A stretch of DNA of 26,684 bases from Fragilaria radians (Eukaryota > Bacillariophyta > Fragilariophyceae > Fragilariales > Fragilariaceae): assembly GCA_900642245.1 (NCBI GenBank), contig CAAAJI010000068.1, forward strand, positions 7,216 to 33,899. The letters run 5' to 3'. The notes under the pieces were generated by a model. The model ran no database searches, was not told where the DNA came from, and saw only the letters and a program-made list of their open reading frames with translations. Position numbers and translations under genes: made by a program. Below, one piece after another: positions 1 to 11,105 of the stretch (position 1 is its first letter; the number at the start of each line of letters is the position of its first letter).

Positions 1-93
1 ATTCTTTTTCTTATCACTGACTCACTTACTTGATGATTCACGTTCTACGTGAATTTCCACATATCCTTAATGATTAACCTAAACAAATAAAAA

Positions 94-549
94 CTAAAAT
101 GGAATGAACGTAAGGGATTTTCCAATATCAGTAACTACTTTCATGGCTTTCCATTTCTTTTCATCAGTTGCCGCTTGTAAAGCCACTGCTTTTTGTTGCT
201 CTTTCTTCGTCACAACAGCTTGATCAGCACCTTTACGACATCCGAAGAGACATTTCTTTCCGGATTTTGCACTGGTTGTCTTTGTTGTGGTGGTGGGTGT
301 ATTAACAGCAGTAGTACCAGTTGAGGAAACTGGGCGCTCAACCTCCGTAACATCAGGAGTCAATAACTTCGGATTTGCCTTTAATTCAATCGCATTTTTA
401 CCCTGACCTTCAATAGGAGGCCATGGGTATGCGGGATCTACGAATGCTGCTTCCAGTATTGTACCGTTCAATAATCCCTTTTTCACTTCTTCTTCAGGAA
501 CGGCTTCATTGGGTGCGTTTTCGACATTTCCGATTTCGATTTCAGTCAT
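94..549 (-). CDS. Small hypothetical protein, 151 aa
   Basis: I do not recognise this protein. It is a single uninterrupted frame with an ATG start. The N-terminus is acidic (residues 1-22), followed by a tryptophan/proline patch YPWPPIEG (41-48), a threonine-rich low-complexity stretch (about 78-92), a CLFGC pair of cysteines (100-104) in a basic context, and a lysine/alanine-rich helical C-terminus. There is no signal peptide and no membrane segment. The Thr-rich linker between two more ordered parts suggests a small adaptor-like or regulatory protein, but no function can be assigned. It is the leftmost gene, and its upstream side faces a long AT-rich spacer. It could be one exon of a larger gene continuing beyond the left edge, although its own stop codon argues against that. 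Confidence 0.6.
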   Translation of the reverse strand: MTEIEIGNVENAPNEAVPEEEVKKGLLNGTILEAAFVDPAYPWPPIEGQGKNAIELKANPKLLTPDVTEVERPVSSTGTTAVNTPTTTTKTTSAKSGKKCLFGCRKGADQAVVTKKEQQKAVALQAATDEKKWKAMKVVTDIGKSLTFIPF

Positions 550-2472
550 CTTCCTGATTTAGAGAATGAGTAATGATCAGCTCTTGTCGACAAATCATCA
601 AGAGATTGCCATCCTAAAGAAGGCAAGCGACGACGGTTAAATGTTTTCTTTAGATAAAATCCTTCCGTTGAAAGCTTTCTTATTCTCTGAGAGACAAGCC
701 ATCCGTTTCGAACGACAATTCGTCAAAAAAAATTACTATTTCTTGGATTTAGTGTAGCGATAGTTCCAAAATCTCAAATTTTTTCCGAATGTTCAACTCT
801 TAACACACATGTTAGTAACGCTCTGAAAGATTTTCCACGACCAATTTCTATGTACGATTAACATGGCCTCTGGTCGACGTTCAACATAGAACTTTGATTA
901 GAAGTGACTGATACTGGCGCAAATTTGTGTATTAAGAAATGATGATCATTCACCAATGCTGCAAAGAATAATATATCTTCCAAATTCCAGACAGACCTGT
1001 ACAACATTATAGGACTTTGGATTTTGTTAGAATGGTGTTAATATGTATAAATATAAAGTGTTTAAGGTTTATCAACAACGTGATATTAGTCGGCATTGCT
1101 TTGCTACACAGATATGAATAGTACAGGTGGGATGACATTAAACATGTGGTGTGAACAGCAAAGCCTCTTTGGATTCCAGTTACAAACTCGCAATGAATAA
1201 CTATGCCAAGGAAAAGTAGTGTTCTTACCAATTTTAAGAATAACTTTAGATTGTGAAAAGCGGCTACTAGGGAGCTCTCAATTCATGCATACATTCAGTT
1301 ATTGGGCAGAGCACACTGCACTCGGTCGGTCGTAGTGACAGAATGCTTGAGTAAAGTAAAGATATCGAAAACATGTGTACTCGTAATCGTATTTGTAATC
1401 GTGCTCGCAACTTAAAATTATGAGCGTCATAAATTACAATCTTGTTCCTCAATGCAGAACTTCAATAAACCTCGGCTTCAATTCCTCAACTCTCACGCTT
1501 TTGTTGTTGATCCTTTAACCAAATCTTGCACTCCTTTTATTTTAACTAGATTAGATATCAAACTATTGTAGTTTAGCCATCCTTACTTCGACCTAATGAA
1601 AACTCACGAATTCAAATAAAAATTCACATCTTGAATTCATTTTTTGTCTGACGTTTTCATAGATCAAAGCAAAAACGGCTTTCGTGCATTGCTTTAGAGT
1701 TAATTTACATATACATACCTTGAAAGAATATCAATTTAATCGTTCAATCGTAAGAGGTGAGGAATTAAGTACACCATGGAGAGGGCAAATTTTTTTATTC
1801 GTTCATGCCATTCATTTTTTCAAATCTACTTGAAAATCATGGAGGGTATACGGATAAATCTTTTACTCTTTTATCTTATAGTTAAACTTGATGGCATGAT
1901 GTATTGATATAATGAAGATTGTATATATATCGTCTAAAAATCTACCCTTAAATTAAAGCATACATCGAAGAAACAAAAAAGGTATAAACTCAACAATGGT
2001 ACACAAAATAACAATTTTACACCAAACCAAACCCAGCAGACTGAGTCATTTTCCTTCAAGCATTAACTGCATCCAAAGCGTTTCCATGGGGAGCTTCTAA
2101 CCGCGCTCGGAAACAGCCTAAAAATGAAAACTTCTAGAGGTGCATTAAATGGAGAGAACCTTTGATGCCCAGATAAATCCTTTGTTGTTCTAATCCACGA
2201 TTGCATTTTACAATCTATAGGAATTAACACCTAATTATGCGACTTACAAGGATTATAGAAATGTCACAAAGACAGCAATGCAATCATTATTCCTTGTCAA
2301 GGCGGATGTACAATTATATGACCAAAGAAGAGACATGTTTCAATATAGTCTCGCATTAAGATTATTGTGTAGTTAACAATGTCATATACATTCAGATCAT
2401 ATCTAGATAATAACATCATTGTAACCACATTTTATTAAACATAATGCCATAAAATAAGTTCGAAGAGAAGAT
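550..2472. other. AT-rich intergenic spacer, no gene seen
   Basis: Only short frames without protein-like composition were found. The first 100-200 bp next to 549 presumably hold the promoter of the small minus-strand gene. No tRNA, no long repeat and no clear transposon motif was seen. Around 1380-1410 the sequence repeats a GTAATCGT-like unit imperfectly, which I regard as low complexity. Confidence 0.5.
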
Positions 2473-3790
2473 GTGTATGCACTACTTCATAAACTTTCAG
2501 CCGTTACATCCCAAAGTGCTAAGATTCATTGCAATCCTGCTCCTTTCTGGCAGGCATTAGGAATTCATCTGGATTATAACGGTAGCACAACCTACCAGTT
2601 CTTCAGTATAAAGATTTTCACAATGAAATATGATAGACACAAAAGAAAAAAGTTATCAAATAACATACATTTGTTAATTCTTGGTGCTTCACTTAACAGA
2701 TGCCTGATAGCAAGAATTATTTTCTTATCATTTTGTTTTGACTTGCTCATCCAACAGAATTCTTTCAATTTTGAATACTTTCAGCACAGAAAAGGGACTA
2801 AAGTAAAAATACAATTGCCAATTTCCAGGTTGGTAGGAATTCCAGTGATACACCTTCTATTGAATCAGATATTTCTATTGTTCTTACCTTTATTCCAAAC
2901 TGTTCCATATCCTGTTTATTTGCAAAAGTCTTTTTGTTTATATATTAATTCGACAACTATACATGCATTTTCCCAAGCGCCTAATTACTGAATGAAACAC
3001 GCATGCGTTTAGAATTGCAGAAAGATTGCCCAGCTTTTCATGGAACCATTTTACTTTCTTATCTATGGTCACGAAACATATTAAGACAATTTTGTTGTTT
3101 CAGTCAAAGACCTCAAGAATTTCTTGAACAAGTGTTTCTTGGCAAAAAGGTTTCAATTTATTCATGTTGCTCCTCAACGACAATAGCAATCCACACTATA
3201 TATCTTGATTATCTTGCATTTGAGAACGTGTCCTATTATTCCTCAAATTTCCTTTATCTTCTTGAATGCTCTTTACTTCTTTTCTCTTAGTTCTTATGCA
3301 CTACTTTCAGCTCTCTTTTCAATCATTTTGGCAACTTTCTTTTATGGTGTATAGTCATCAACTATGGTGTTTATCTTTACCTCTACTTTACCCTCTCATA
3401 TGCTGGTTTGATTATAAATATTGCTAAAAAGGTATTTTTAAAGGGTTACAATGGAATGTTCAATATACATCTGCAAGCTTTGACTTTAATGTCAGCCTAG
3501 ATTTGTCATTCACGATTCCAACTTCTCTGAATGGTTTCTAATGCTGTGGATCTAACATTTAACTGAATGCTTTGATTTGGATGGTTTCTAATGCTGTGGA
3601 TATAATGCTTTCATTTGGAGTCTTGTTATCTATTGCAGCAAATATGTTGCTCAATATTGTCGCTGCAGTTCGGGTAGCAAAGGGTTGTTGCACTTTCCAT
3701 TCTTGTTGTGGTGTTGATCTTGCCTTAACCTCAAAGTTAATTTCATGATTGATTTTTCCTGAAATATAGACCCTCAGACTACTATTTCCC
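2473..3790 (-). pseudogene. Eroded coding relic, minus strand, family unknown
   Basis: The plus strand shows open frames here, but protein-like composition is on the minus strand, in pieces that change frame and carry stops. The best pieces, in minus order, are: about 3790-3555, including QQPFATRTAATILSNIFAAI and ending in a stop at the 50 bp duplication; about 3340-3000, including KVAKMIEKRAESS and KKVKWFHEKLGNLSAILNAC; and about 2945-2770, including KTFANKQDMEQFGIKVRT and VSLEFLPTWKL. These look like an old gene or transposon body with many frameshifts. A piece reading KCMLFDNFF (about 2640-2680) recalls the DNFF segment of piggyBac-type transposases, but one short match in a decayed region is weak. 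Boundaries are approximate and the family is not identified. Confidence 0.35.
3531..3601. repeat. Direct repeat of 21 bp, spacing 50 bp
   Basis: The same 21-base word, beginning ATGGTTTCTAATGC, occurs at 3531-3551 and at 3581-3601. On the minus strand it lies inside the coding relic. The second copy in the minus direction follows a stop codon, and removing one repeat unit lets the minus-strand frame continue a few more codons, so this looks like a short duplication in decaying sequence. Confidence 0.8.
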
Positions 3791-4509
3791 CCAGCATTCT
3801 GGCATCTGCTTTATCACACAACCTTATGACACTTGGTCTATAAATTCTTTATAAATTCACAAGTATCTCAAATTACCCTTATTTTGGACAGGAATATTGG
3901 CAAGTCTAAGTTAGTCAATGTCAACCACCAGCCTTGCGCTGAATTTGAAGATGCTTGTTTATCAATTAATGGCAAGTGCTATCTTTGTGGCATATCAAAC
4001 CTCCAGATGGAATATAGCACACAAGGAGGTGGTGCGCAATTCGATTTTTCTATCAAATTAGAAGAGCTACGTATGACAGACATAGCCCCTGGCTATTGTC
4101 CCATGGCTCCCCTCAAATGTGTTTTCCCAGAAAGGGATGGCAATCAACCCATTACTCTGATTCAACTTCCAAACAAGCCTTCATTGTCCATTTACCACAT
4201 AATTGAGAGATACCATTGAGCCTTTAATGACCTATAAAAAATCCCAAATCCATGACAAAGAGCTGATGATTTAACCCCTAACCCCTAGGAGTCTATTTTC
4301 CAAGCACAACTAGGGTGGCAAAGAAATGAAAACGAAGCAGTGATTAGTGAGTCTGATGAAATGTGTCGAAATGCGCCCTGCAGGCATGCCATGAAAAAGG
4401 TTTAAAAAGTGAAAAAGCATATGGCAATAAAAACAAAACTCCAGAAGTGTGTAGATTATATCAAACTCTGCTATTTCAGTTATTTACAAAAGTATATTGG
4501 GAAAAATGT
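3791..4509. other. Spacer with an unassigned open stretch (3833-4219, plus)
   Basis: A plus-strand frame of about 128 codons is open at 3833-4219, but it begins at TTG and its first ATG is internal. Its middle contains several cysteines (KCYLCGI and a later CPM) and glycine-rich codons, so it could be an exon or a relic. An acceptor-like AG lies at 3889-3890. I could not connect it to a donor or recognise a family. The rest, to the stop of the DUF1501 gene, shows nothing definite. A short run of TAACCCC-like units at 4272-4288 is too short to be telomeric sequence. Confidence 0.3.
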
Positions 4510-7500
4510 TTACTCCCAAAAGGAACGGGAGCTAGAAATAAATACCTCACTTGCTTGATATAGCTTTGTCTTTGTTTCCTTACGATTTGGCATACAATAG
4601 TCAAGATCAGCGTCACTATCTGCACCCATCCATTCTACAACTGCATTCATGATTGATTCCCAGCTCAAAGTTGGAATCAGACTACCACGGCCGATGTTGA
4701 GAGGGCTAGAGGGTGTAATATCATTAGGATACATACCAAGAATTCTCCCTCCATCGACGGCTCCTCCCATTACAAAATAATTTCCTCCCCAAGCATGGTC
4801 ACTTCCTTCGCCCGAATTGGCAGTTAAGGTACGAGAAAACTCAGATGCGAGGACTAGGCTTACGCTTTGCCATTGATCTTGAGCTTTCATTTCCTCATAA
4901 AATGATGTCAATGCATTGTTCAGCATTGCAAAGTTTTCAGATAAGCCTCGTTTCAACGCTGAGTGATGGTCCCAACCACTCACGGTTAAGAAAAAGACAT
5001 CTCGATCTGTTCCTCGTTGTTCATGTGATGCAATCAACGACGAAATAACTTTTAATTTGGAAGAATATTCGTGTTCTGAAAAGGTAGTCACGAGTTGAGT
5101 TGTAGAGAGAGCTTTCAGGATTAATTCATTATCAAATATTGCTTTTTGCAATACCTTTGACCACGTCTCTCCGTAAAGACTACTTTGTAGCATATTTGCT
5201 TCATTCAAGTTACCTAGATGACCTGTAACATCAAAATCTTCGCCTTGATTTGAAGGATTAAACTTATTCGTGTCGTATGCAGATACTAAAAGGGGATCCA
5301 CGCCAACCCCGGGTATACCTACTGTTGCAATGGAAGCATCTTGGACTGTTATTGGTTGTACATTGAAACCTTTACGCTTAAGTCTGTCACACATTCGCCC
5401 TAGGATGCCCGTGTTAGGAATGTCATCATAAGGATCAACCTTCTGGGCTTCTTCCATCATTGTATTGTGTCCAAAAAGTGATGTTTTGGTTAACTCATAA
5501 TAGTTATCTTTATTCACAGGTTTGTTTATGACCCCAGCGTTGGCAAAGAATACCAAGTCCCCAATATTGTAGAGTCGCTCCACTATTTCAAGGCTCTGGT
5601 GAATAGCAAACTGAGAACACGGTTGCTCAACAGCATCGATCACTCTAGTCCTCTCATCATCAGTAAATGCGAGACTTGTTCTTTCTTCGTTGTACTGCAC
5701 CAGAAGCGTTTTGCCATCGCCATTTTCCTCGGAACAAGTATGAGGGACAAGCATATTGAACGAATCCATACCTCCATCAAGCACTAAATAAATCAAGGCT
5801 CTATATGGACGATTTGATGGCAGGGGGGCCACAGGATTTGGACGAGTAGCTCCGCTCTTACGCACAATGTTTGTCACCTGAAATTCAGGGGTCAATACAA
5901 TTAGTTGTTGAGCCTTCATCACAGCTAAAGACATATCAGACTCTGTAGTAATAATGCTGTTGATAAGTTGACGATTTGAAGCACTTAGACGACCAGCAGT
6001 CAGAAGAGTTGCCAACTCATCAATAATTGTCTCCATACTACCATTATCTGTTGGAGAGTAAGTTAACTTCCCCAAAGTGCCTTGATTTTTTTCCAAGGGC
6101 ATGTAACCCGAACATTCTACCGTGCTCCACCAATTAAATTTACCGAATCCTCCAAGGCAGTATGTTAGACCATATTTAATGAGTGAGAGCATACCATTCA
6201 AAAAGTCGATTGTCCGTGGTCCTGTTAGAATTTGAGACTCTGGTGCAACAAGTGATGCCATCGCCACAGGACCTGATGGTTGATATTCTGGTAAGAAAAA
6301 GGAAAACACATTTGGAAACGCATACGCCATTTGTCCAATCTTCAAATTTACATTGATATCAAAATCTACAAATCCAGAATCACTTGATAACTCAAAGTTA
6401 AGAGCACGCATCAAGCTTAGAACCTTGATGATCGGCTCTTTGAACGATCCATGCATTGGGTCTGCATCCAATATTTGTGTTCGAGCTTCACGATCTAATA
6501 AAACACTAGCCATCGTTGCGCCAAGGTCACCATATTGTCCTGATCCATATTGTATGGAAGTTTCTTCATTCGTAAAAGTGTAGATCCCATTTCTGAAGGT
6601 AGAAGCAATGCGAGATATGTAACCTGGAGATGGGTTGGAAACCCCAAACCGTTGAGCTAGTCGTAACGCAAGAAATGGAGCAGTATTTGAATGATAAAAA
6701 TAATGATCAATTGCAGCATCTGTTTCATCTTGAGCCTGATGACTTTCAGCATCTGAAAGGCTAATAAAATGAACGGGATTGCGGAATGAGGCGCTAGTTC
6801 CAAGAACTTTCACGACTGATCGAATATTTTTCCTTAGCTGTCGTATCCCGTTTTCATCTGTCACTTCAAAGATTGAGGAGGAAGTAATCTTTCCATCAAT
6901 AGTAAAAATATTCATTCCGTTTACGTTTTTCATGACCCAATTGGAACGAATGGACAGAGGTTCAAACGCGCCAATCTGCAATGATGTCAGCAACTCAGCG
7001 GTGTTCCTTGGTAAATTGAAATCAGAGAAGACCTGTGAATCCACCAAATTCACATCGCATACGCAGTACTCATCAAGTGATATGCTGCATGTAGAGATTG
7101 TACTGCACTGAGATAGAACCGATTCTGCATCGCTTTCCGATGACCAATCTACCCGGAAAAATGTTTTTGTATCGTTTTGGACAGATCGGCTAACAGCTTC
7201 AGCCTCAACTTTATTAGGGGCATGCACAATACCAATAGTTCCATCCGGATAAATCTTTGCCCTAAGGGTACATGGGGTATCGGTCCAAAAGTTTTGCGAA
7301 TTCAAGCAGTAAGTACCGATTGATGGATCTTCATCTGCAGAACACTCTGGACGCCGCCATCGGTTACACAGCTTCCGAGAACATCTCTGCTGTGCTTTCA
7401 CATAAGAAATTCTTTCACCCCAATACTGTTTTAAGTGGCAGAGTGAGATTGAATTATGGCTGAAATCAAAGTTCCTCACATTATGTTTACCTTATCTATC

Positions 7501-10500
7501 CATTTACCAGGCTGATCTTCGTTAGGACAACAAGCTGCGGAAGCAATCTGTGTGCGTGGGTCTGCACAAGTAAGATCCCACCAAGACGTTCGTCGAACAA
7601 CCATTTTAGCGTTTTGAAAAAACGCTTGATAAACACAAGGATTTCTAATATATTCGAAGAAAGCACCATTAACTTCTACCACTCTCAAGTTATCCAAGGA
7701 ACATTCGATTCCACTGCAAGAGATATTATCTTCAAGGATCACTTTTGGTTTGTACTCACAATTAGAAGGATCCTCAGAGCCACAAAGCTTCGCAAACAGA
7801 CTACCTGAGCCATTGGGTTGTAAAGTAATCCGAGTGGTTAATGGATCTGTTGACCATTCAATTGGATCATTTAGCAAATCTGGTGTAGAATTTCTCCCTA
7901 GTAGTCGGTAAGTAGCACCAAGTTTCAAGAAATGCTTATCCGGAAGGTCTGCGCATAAAGGCTTACCGTCACCAATATATTTGCGATTTAATCCCATTTT
8001 CGGGAATACATCTCTATATTCCATGTTAATTTGCATGGGGTCTACTCTATTATTTTGATAAACAATCTCAATATTCCCCCTTGGAGGTCTAGACTGGAAA
8101 CCGGTCCATACTCGTGCATATTCCACGATATCGGCGTTTGTATACGTTAGAAGTGGTTCATTATTTTCATCCCTTACATAATTCCCGTCTAACTGCAAAA
8201 GATACATTCCAATCGAAAAAAGTTGCATTATCTCGCGAGCATAGTTTTCATCAGCGTGTTCCACGTTTCCAGATGTACGCCAAGTGTAGTCCGTTGATCT
8301 CGAACCGTGGTAAGTCAACATCTCTCCCATGACAGGGCTGTATGAGACTTCTTTAAGAATTTGCCGATAGCTTGCAAAGGCATTTCTAACAAAAATATCG
8401 TAATAAGTAGTCATCGCCTCAGTTAAGAGTTCTCCATCAGTCACAGCACCAGGCTTTACAACGAGTATTTGGGATAGAGCCCAAGCCATCCGTTGTCTCA
8501 ATTGATCCTCCGCTTTTAAGGCTACATGAGTCCAGATGATTCGTTTTTGTTTGGCAAAATCATCAGTATCAGTAGTATCATAATTGGTAATCTTGGCGTC
8601 AAATGCTCCTCTACCCTGACTTCCACCAAGGCTAAGGTCGTTTGCAACTTCAAAAGGACTGCCACAAACTAAAATTCCATTTGAATCTTCATATAGGATA
8701 TCATCAGCAGAAAATCCGAAAAGATCATTCAACTGTTGAGATCGCAGGTCTTTAGGAAGCGAATAGTAGTGAACAACGTCGCCAAGTCTTCCGACGTAGC
8801 CAAAATCATTTCTATTATCTGCCCAAAAGCCCATACTATGCCAATCTGGAAAATTCAACGTGATTTCACCTGTAGCAGCGACCTCTTTTATTGGATTCCT
8901 TTTTTCAGAATTACCTGGATGGCGATCCAATCTCGCCCAGTTTGTTAAGTCATAAACTGACAGGTGGTCAGGATGAACATTTTTCCAACACCTTATTTTA
9001 TCCTGGTCTCTCACTTCAAAGCCCACAAGTTGATACAACGGAGCAGGACACTCCACAGACCACCAGTTCCAAATATCCCTCACAAACTCGTTTTTGTCAT
9101 CACTATGAAAGAGAAGCATGGAAAAGATCTCATGAACTGTTTTATCTAGTCTTGAATCTGCACCAGTGCAATCAATGGGTATCCACCGTGATGTTGTTCG
9201 TTCACAAGGGAATCCAATGGATTTATCATCCTTCACACGGAGACCATTAACAGCGTATAAATATTGCGTACCTTCTTCTCCTCCTCCTGTTATGTCGTAA
9301 ATTCCTCGTATTGTTTCAGAATTGACATTAACATAAAAGTTAGGGCGATTCACTCCACCATTTGGGTCGAAAGAGTTTGCTGCGCAAGTGGTCGGTTCAA
9401 AGCTCAGAGTACAGTAGTTCTCGTTGAGGAATGTCCTTGGGCTATTTGAACAAATCATTGATTGTTCATTATGAACAATGTTAAAGGTTTCCCTGGCAAT
9501 TTTTCCACCGCCGTCTGGTGCAGGATTCTCAATAGTGTTTGATATTGTTTCCTATGATTAAAATGTTAAATTAGGACGGAGACATGCAGCGTAGTATGAT
9601 GACCTGTACTTACAAAGCGAGGATCATGCATCCAATACACACCATTATATAATGCGAAGACTGGATTTATTGGGTTGCCTGGCTCTCCTAGAGTGTCGCA
9701 AATACTACTGGTTAACTGTCTCGTGAGGATGATTTCTTGATTTTGAATTCTAGCATTTTCAAAAAATCTATCATCGACTGGTTGAGCGTCATCTGCAGAA
9801 AGTTTAATCACAATATTCGGATTTGCACCAATAGAGGAGTCGAATCTGATTTCGGGGTTTCCATTTTTTCCATTGAAAGATATATCACTGTTTCCTTTAT
9901 CAATTGGCGAATACATGTACATATCGCCACCAATTTTATCCATATTGGAAGACCTTTGAATCTGAAAGCTAAAGCAATACGCTGCATGTAAGCAATTTGC
10001 ACAGATTTAGAATTGCTCATCCAGTTAATCTTACCTCCCATCAGGCCATTCACTTGTAGGCTTCCAGGTATTGAAAATTGGTCCGCTTACCACTGTTCGA
10101 ATGAAGCCATCAATTTTCAGAACCTTTTTTTTACCAATGGTTTCAATCTCCAAATACTTATTGTGATCTTTGGATGAGAATGAGAACTGCCTATACCGAG
10201 TGCCTTCTTGACATGGATGCGTTACAGCAGAATTATAAGTGGCAGTTTCCATTCTTGCATTCATTAGCCGACGAAACATTTCTCTATGAGAGGTAATAGG
10301 TTGATCACCTTGCTGCTCACTTATCCATTCTGCGATGGCATTTGAAAGGTTTGGTTTATCATTTAACTTGTTTATTTGGTCTAGAGTGGGACCAAATGTT
10401 GCTTGTTCCAGGAAACGAGCAACATCATTCCTGCTCCCAGTAGCTGCTATGTCAGTAGTATCGAATGACGTAAGTTTGTAAATTGAGCCTTCGGGCAAAA

Positions 10501-11005
10501 TGGGAAGATCAACAAGACATGAACCATCTTCGCAGGTCCATTGAAGTGGGGAAAACTCGCCACTTGATGCTTCCCACCCATGACTGTCATAGGAACGGCC
10601 TACAGGCTTGAAACTTAGCCTATCAGGAGGGAGTTGCACCAAGGTACAAATTTGTCCAATTTCTGAATTGTAGAACTTGAGAACTCCATCACCATAAAAG
10701 TTTATTGAACCAATCAAGGGGCATGTGAATTCATTAGTTGGATCGCTTATGACTTCCGAGGTAGGTTCTGACGTCTGTTCTGGAGTTGGTTCAGACGAGG
10801 GCTCTAGACTTGGTTCAGAAGTCGGTATTGGAGTTGGTTGTGGGGTCGGTGCCCTTGTGCGTCTACGTGTTGGCTTGCGTGTGGGAGTGGCCGATCGCGT
10901 TCGGGTCGGTTTACGAGTCGGCTTACGAGTCGGTCGCCTTATCGAAGCGAAGATCCTTGGGAGGTTAGCTATGATAAGATAAAAAACGAGTGAATTCCTC
11001 ATCAT
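4510..11005 (-). CDS. Secreted DUF1800-DUF1501 fusion protein, 2095 aa, four exons
   Basis: Exons (minus): 11005-10035, 9953-9614, 9551-7491, 7425-4510. The introns are 81, 62 and 65 bp, GT-AG and in phase. Residues 1-20 are a signal peptide. Residues 21-90 form a PT-rich linker, basic (KPTRKPTR) and then acidic (EPSSEPTPE). DUF1800 starts with ARFLEQATFGPT (196-207), continues with LRQRMAWALSQI (about 788-799), DENYAREIMQLFSIG (871-885) and TYTNADIVEYARVWTGF (906-922), and ends with NTAPF, NPSPGY and GDLGATMASVLLDREAR (about 1371-1439). DUF1501, a member of the alkaline-phosphatase/sulfatase-like group, runs from about 1660 to 2060: LIYLVLDGGMDSFN, SGWDHHS, EFSRT (1986-1990), DHAWGG (2000-2005). 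Bacterial DUF1800 is far shorter; here large cysteine-bearing insertions split it. Bacteria usually carry the two domains as adjacent genes for exported proteins of unknown biochemistry. An extracellular or cell-wall location is inferred. A further 3' exon is possible, since GAG/GTATTT lies near the stop. Confidence 0.88.
10860..10945 (-). repeat. Coding tandem repeat for KPTR units
   Basis: Imperfect 12 bp units of the type CGGCTTACGAGT encode consecutive (R/K)PTR tetrapeptides directly after the signal peptide of the DUF1800-DUF1501 protein. Similar PT-rich linkers are known in secreted diatom proteins. The array may vary in length between strains. Confidence 0.65.
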
Positions 11006-11081
11006 CCAGATTTCTAAATTTTAATACTAAACTTCTAGCTCAATCCTTGGATGCTAATTGCGATATTTTTATTACGTTTCT

Positions 11082-11105
11082 TTCGTGCTACTAAAGTAGC
11101 ACGAA
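11082..11105. promoter_or_regulatory. Perfect 11 bp inverted repeat upstream of the DUF1800-DUF1501 gene
   Basis: TTCGTGCTACT (11082-11092) is followed after two bases by its exact reverse complement (11095-11105), 76 bp upstream of the start codon at 11005. A near-symmetric site this close to a start could be a binding site for a dimeric regulator or a hairpin in the 5' untranslated region. The symmetry is visible; the regulatory role is inferred. Confidence 0.45.

Noticed and set aside
2473..2991. 172-codon plus-strand open frame
   Set aside because: The frame is Phe/Leu/Ile-rich, as expected from the reverse strand of a coding relic; the minus strand reads better.
4272..4288. TAACCCC-like repeats resembling telomeric sequence
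   Set aside because: Only two imperfect units, far too short for a telomere or a convincing interstitial tract.
9808..10053. Alternative minus-strand frame across intron 1 of the DUF1800 gene
   Set aside because: It uses a different acceptor phase and loses continuity with the downstream exon; the acceptor ending at 9954 joins the long frames in phase.
10725..10982. Plus-strand Val/Gly-rich frame opposite the PT linker
   Set aside because: It is an antisense shadow of the KPTR/EPT repeat of the DUF1800-DUF1501 gene.
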